The notes under the pieces: generated by a model
Told to the model about the DNA's origin: nothing
Database searches by the model: none
The model's input: only the letters and a program-made list of their open reading frames with translations
Shown: piece by piece, positions 6,175 to 7,406 of the stretch
How the letters are laid out: each line of letters opens with the position of its first letter
Numbering within the stretch: the first letter of the stretch is position 1
Source of the DNA: an uncultured Eubacteriales bacterium
Lineage (GTDB): Bacteria > Bacillota > Clostridia > Oscillospirales > CAG-272
Length of the DNA stretch: 7,406 bases
NCBI GenBank assembly: GCA_934500855.1
Contig: CAKSUH010000074.1
Location: 1 to 7,406 of the forward strand
Reading direction: 5' to 3'
Translations under genes and position numbers: made by a program

Positions 6175-6203
6175 TTGAAAACAGGAAAAAAATATGGTAT
6201 ACT
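6175..6203 (+). promoter_or_regulatory. Sigma-A promoter of the DUF4364 gene (extended -10)
   Basis: TTGAAA (6175-6180), a 17 bp spacer and TATACT (6198-6203), with TGG just before the -10 (6195-6197), form a good sigma-A promoter. Predicted start is near 6210. The small palindrome GTCGG-A-CCGAC (6210-6220) begins at that point and could serve as an operator. Confidence 0.78.
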
Positions 6204-6209
6204 GATACT

Positions 6210-6228
6210 GTCGGACCGACGGTGCCGT
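6210..6228. promoter_or_regulatory. Operator-like palindromes at the DUF4364 transcription start
   Basis: GTCGG-A-CCGAC (6210-6220) is a perfect 11 bp inverted repeat, and ACGG-TG-CCGT (6219-6228) overlaps its end. The spacers are too short to fold well as RNA, so protein binding to DNA is likelier than a hairpin. The position at the predicted start site would suit a repressor. GC-rich short palindromes occur by chance, so this is tentative. Confidence 0.3.
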
Positions 6229-6248
6229 TCCCGAAAGGAGGCGTTTGT

Positions 6249-6800
6249 ATGGGAAAGCTCGAAACAAGGCTGAACAATGTCAAAATCTTCACGCTGTATC
6301 TGCTGAAGAATGTCAACCTGCCGCTGGATTACCTCACCATCGGGGAAATGCTGATGCAGACCGACTATGTGATGTACCTCGATTTTGCGGAGGCGTTCCC
6401 GCATCTCACCGAAAACGGATTGATTGAGGAAGTCGGCAAAAACGAGCAGGGCGACCCGCTCTATGCCGTAACGCGGCGCGGATGTCTGGTTGCGGAGGAG
6501 CTGAAAAGCGACCTGTTCCAGTCGGTACTTGACAAAAGCCTCGCCTGCGCCCTGCAATACCTCGACTTCCGCCGCCGCGGTGTGTCGGTCATGTGCTCGT
6601 CGGAGCGGCAGGCGGATACCTCCGTCAATGTCACGGTCACCCTGAAGGAAAAGGACAAAATCCTCCTGCAGGCAACCGTCAACACCGATTCCGATTACCA
6701 TGCACAGCAAATGAAGGAGCATTTTCACGAGCACCCCGAAATCGTTTACCGGGGACTGATTGCCCTGATGACGGGACAGGTGGACTATCTCTATAAGTAG
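6249..6800 (+). CDS. DUF4364 family protein, predicted winged-helix DNA-binding protein
   Basis: The 183-residue product matches my knowledge of DUF4364, a family of about 170-190 residues common in Clostridia and of unknown function. Features that fit are the N-terminal helix with LYLLKNVNLPLDYLTIGEML (about 15-34), a second segment with HLTENGLIEE (about 54-63) like the recognition helix of a winged helix, and a wing-like DPLYAVTRRG strand-turn (about 72-81). A beta-rich half follows, with VTVTLKEKDKILL (about 125-137), and the C-terminus contains YRGLIALMTGQ. No signal peptide or membrane segment is seen, so it should be cytoplasmic. The ATG at 6249 is preceded by AGGAGG (6236-6241) at 7 nt and by a clear promoter; the same frame stays open far upstream, but only by chance opposite hom. 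DNA binding is inferred from the fold-like pattern. The divergent position next to hom makes hom or itself a candidate target, unproven. Confidence 0.85.
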   Translation: MGKLETRLNNVKIFTLYLLKNVNLPLDYLTIGEMLMQTDYVMYLDFAEAFPHLTENGLIEEVGKNEQGDPLYAVTRRGCLVAEELKSDLFQSVLDKSLACALQYLDFRRRGVSVMCSSERQADTSVNVTVTLKEKDKILLQATVNTDSDYHAQQMKEHFHEHPEIVYRGLIALMTGQVDYLYK

Positions 6801-6811
6801 ATTCGGAATTC

Positions 6812-6855
6812 GCGTCGGGTTTGCCGGCTTTTTGCGCAACCCGACGCACTTTTTT
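6812..6855 (+). terminator. Rho-independent terminator of the DUF4364 gene
   Basis: GCGTCGGGTT (6812-6821) and AACCCGACGC (6838-6847) form a perfect 10 bp GC-rich stem with a 16 nt loop, followed by six T residues (6850-6855). It starts 11 nt after the DUF4364 stop and isolates that gene from the rimP unit. Confidence 0.93.
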
Positions 6856-6919
6856 CACGCTCCCACCCCCGAAAATTCGGATTTTTTCGGAAAATCTTCA
6901 TCTTTTTTTATAAAAGGGG

Positions 6920-6948
6920 TTGCAAAAGCGGAAAAACTGTGCTATACT
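6920..6948 (+). promoter_or_regulatory. Sigma-A promoter of the rimP transcription unit (extended -10)
   Basis: TTGCAA (6920-6925), a 17 bp spacer and TATACT (6943-6948), with TGC directly before the -10, form a good promoter. An A/T-rich stretch at 6901-6915 could act as an UP element. Predicted start is near 6955, about 70 nt before the rimP ATG. Confidence 0.8.
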
Positions 6949-6965
6949 ATATAGGGTAGAGTATA

Positions 6966-7008
6966 GGAGTGTTTGGGAGTGGGTTCAGGTGACCCGCTCT
7001 TAATTTTT
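6966..7008 (+). promoter_or_regulatory. Leader hairpin with U-tract before rimP, possible attenuator
   Basis: GAGTGGGT (6977-6984) can pair with ACCCGCTC (6992-6999), 8 bp with one G-U pair and a 7 nt loop. It is followed by T residues, two A, and five T (7004-7008), so it resembles an intrinsic terminator inside the leader. GGAGTG occurs twice, at 6966-6971 and 6976-6981; either copy can pair with CGCTC (6995-6999), which permits an alternative fold. Its place before rimP, which in many Firmicutes is followed by nusA, suggests autoregulation of termination, but this is inference. Confidence 0.5.
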
Positions 7009-7025
7009 GGAATGGAGAGAAGCCG

Positions 7026-7406
7026 ATGAAAAAAAACGGAGGGACCATTGCGGCAACCGTCAGGGCTTTGGCGGAGCCGATCGCCCGCGACCTCGGATAT
7101 GACATTTGGGATGTCGAATATGTCAAGGAAGGCGCGGATTACTATCTGCGGATCGAGATTGACAGCGAAAACGGTATCACAATCGACGACTGCGAGAACA
7201 TGCACCGCGCAATCGACCCCGTTCTGGATGAGGCGGATCCCATTGATGACGCATACCACCTGGAAGTCTCCTCCTGCGGAATCGAACGCGAACTGAAAAC
7301 CGACCGCCATATTCTTGCCTGCGTCGGTTGGCGGGTCGAGATCCGTCTTTATGCCGCAGTGAACGGCGTGAAGGTATGGACGGGTTCCCTTGCGGGGTTT
7401 GACGAC
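7026..7406 (+). CDS. rimP: Ribosome maturation factor RimP, 3' end missing
   Basis: RimP (formerly YlxS/P15a) binds the 30S subunit during assembly and is needed for efficient maturation. The first 127 residues are present, and the frame is open to the right edge; the full protein is usually about 150-160 residues. Family features are the N-terminal LAEPIARDLGYDIWDVEYVKEGADYYLRI pattern seen in pieces: LGYDIWDVEYV (about 23-33), YYLRIEID (about 39-46), the ITIDDCENMHRAIDP block (about 51-65) and YHLEVSSCGIERELK (about 77-91), which corresponds to the conserved LEVSSPGxDRPL motif with Pro replaced by Cys. A GGAGA ribosome-binding site at 7014-7018 lies 7 nt before the ATG. It is the first gene after a promoter and leader hairpin. 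In Firmicutes nusA usually follows, but that lies outside the window. Confidence 0.95.
   Translation, partial: MKKNGGTIAATVRALAEPIARDLGYDIWDVEYVKEGADYYLRIEIDSENGITIDDCENMHRAIDPVLDEADPIDDAYHLEVSSCGIERELKTDRHILACVGWRVEIRLYAAVNGVKVWTGSLAGFDD

Noticed and set aside
4614..6248. Long plus-strand open frame joined to the DUF4364 gene, suggesting a much larger protein
   Set aside because: The extension is opposite hom and its terminator. The promoter (6175-6203), the ribosome-binding site and the family similarity all place the start at 6249.
6120..6839. 239-codon minus-strand open frame opposite DUF4364
   Set aside because: It is antisense to a well-supported gene, crosses its terminator and promoter, and shows no domain.
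6880..6896. Small inverted repeat GATTTT/AAAATC before the rimP promoter
   Set aside because: It is a weak A/T stem with a 5 nt loop next to a stronger terminator; probably chance in AT-rich DNA.
6969..6992. Possible leader peptide GTG to TGA (7 codons) before rimP
   Set aside because: Its only Shine-Dalgarno-like bases overlap the start codon, and the codons show no regulatory pattern.

Overview
The window looks like a piece of a chromosome from a Gram-positive Clostridia-type (Firmicutes) bacterium. Coding regions are fairly GC-rich and intergenic DNA is AT-rich. Every gene has a purine-rich Shine-Dalgarno site. Promoters fit sigma-A consensus with 17-18 bp spacers. Two genes are typical of that group: a DUF4364 family protein and the start of a rimP transcription unit. 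I cannot name a genus; an uncultured gut-type relative of Oscillospiraceae or Lachnospiraceae is plausible but is inference.

Layout, left to right. (1) 1-1734, minus: the N-terminal 578 residues of a peptide-type ABC transporter solute-binding lipoprotein, running off the left edge. (2) 1735-2270: a 536 bp AT-rich intergenic region with a probable promoter and structured leader for the lipoprotein gene, phased A/T tracts, and the terminator of the serine operon. (3) 2271-4539, minus: a two-gene serine operon, serC then serA, driven by a perfect TTGACA-17-TATAAT promoter. (4) 4540-4892: intergenic region with that promoter and the hom terminator. (5) 4893-6104, minus: hom, homoserine dehydrogenase, with a short Cys-rich C-terminal tail in place of a recognisable ACT domain. 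(6) 6105-6248: a compact divergent promoter region. (7) 6249-6800, plus: a DUF4364 winged-helix-type protein followed by a strong terminator. (8) 6801-7025: terminator, rimP promoter and a leader hairpin. (9) 7026-7406, plus: the start of rimP, running off the right edge.

Functionally, SerC and SerA act on the phosphorylated pathway from 3-phosphoglycerate to serine, and Hom makes homoserine for threonine and methionine. The minus-strand genes are therefore mostly amino-acid supply, with a possible peptide importer beside them. Hom and the DUF4364 gene fire from back-to-back promoters whose -35 boxes lie 8 bp apart, so their transcription is probably coupled. rimP begins a separate unit for translation machinery.

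No mobile element, CRISPR array, tRNA, rRNA or defence system is visible, and most of the window is ordinary core metabolism. The items most worth a second look are the solute-binding protein, whose N-terminal region carries what looks like the C-terminal tail of its own family; the divergent hom/DUF4364 promoters; the possible attenuator ahead of rimP; and the competing hairpins in the lipoprotein leader.
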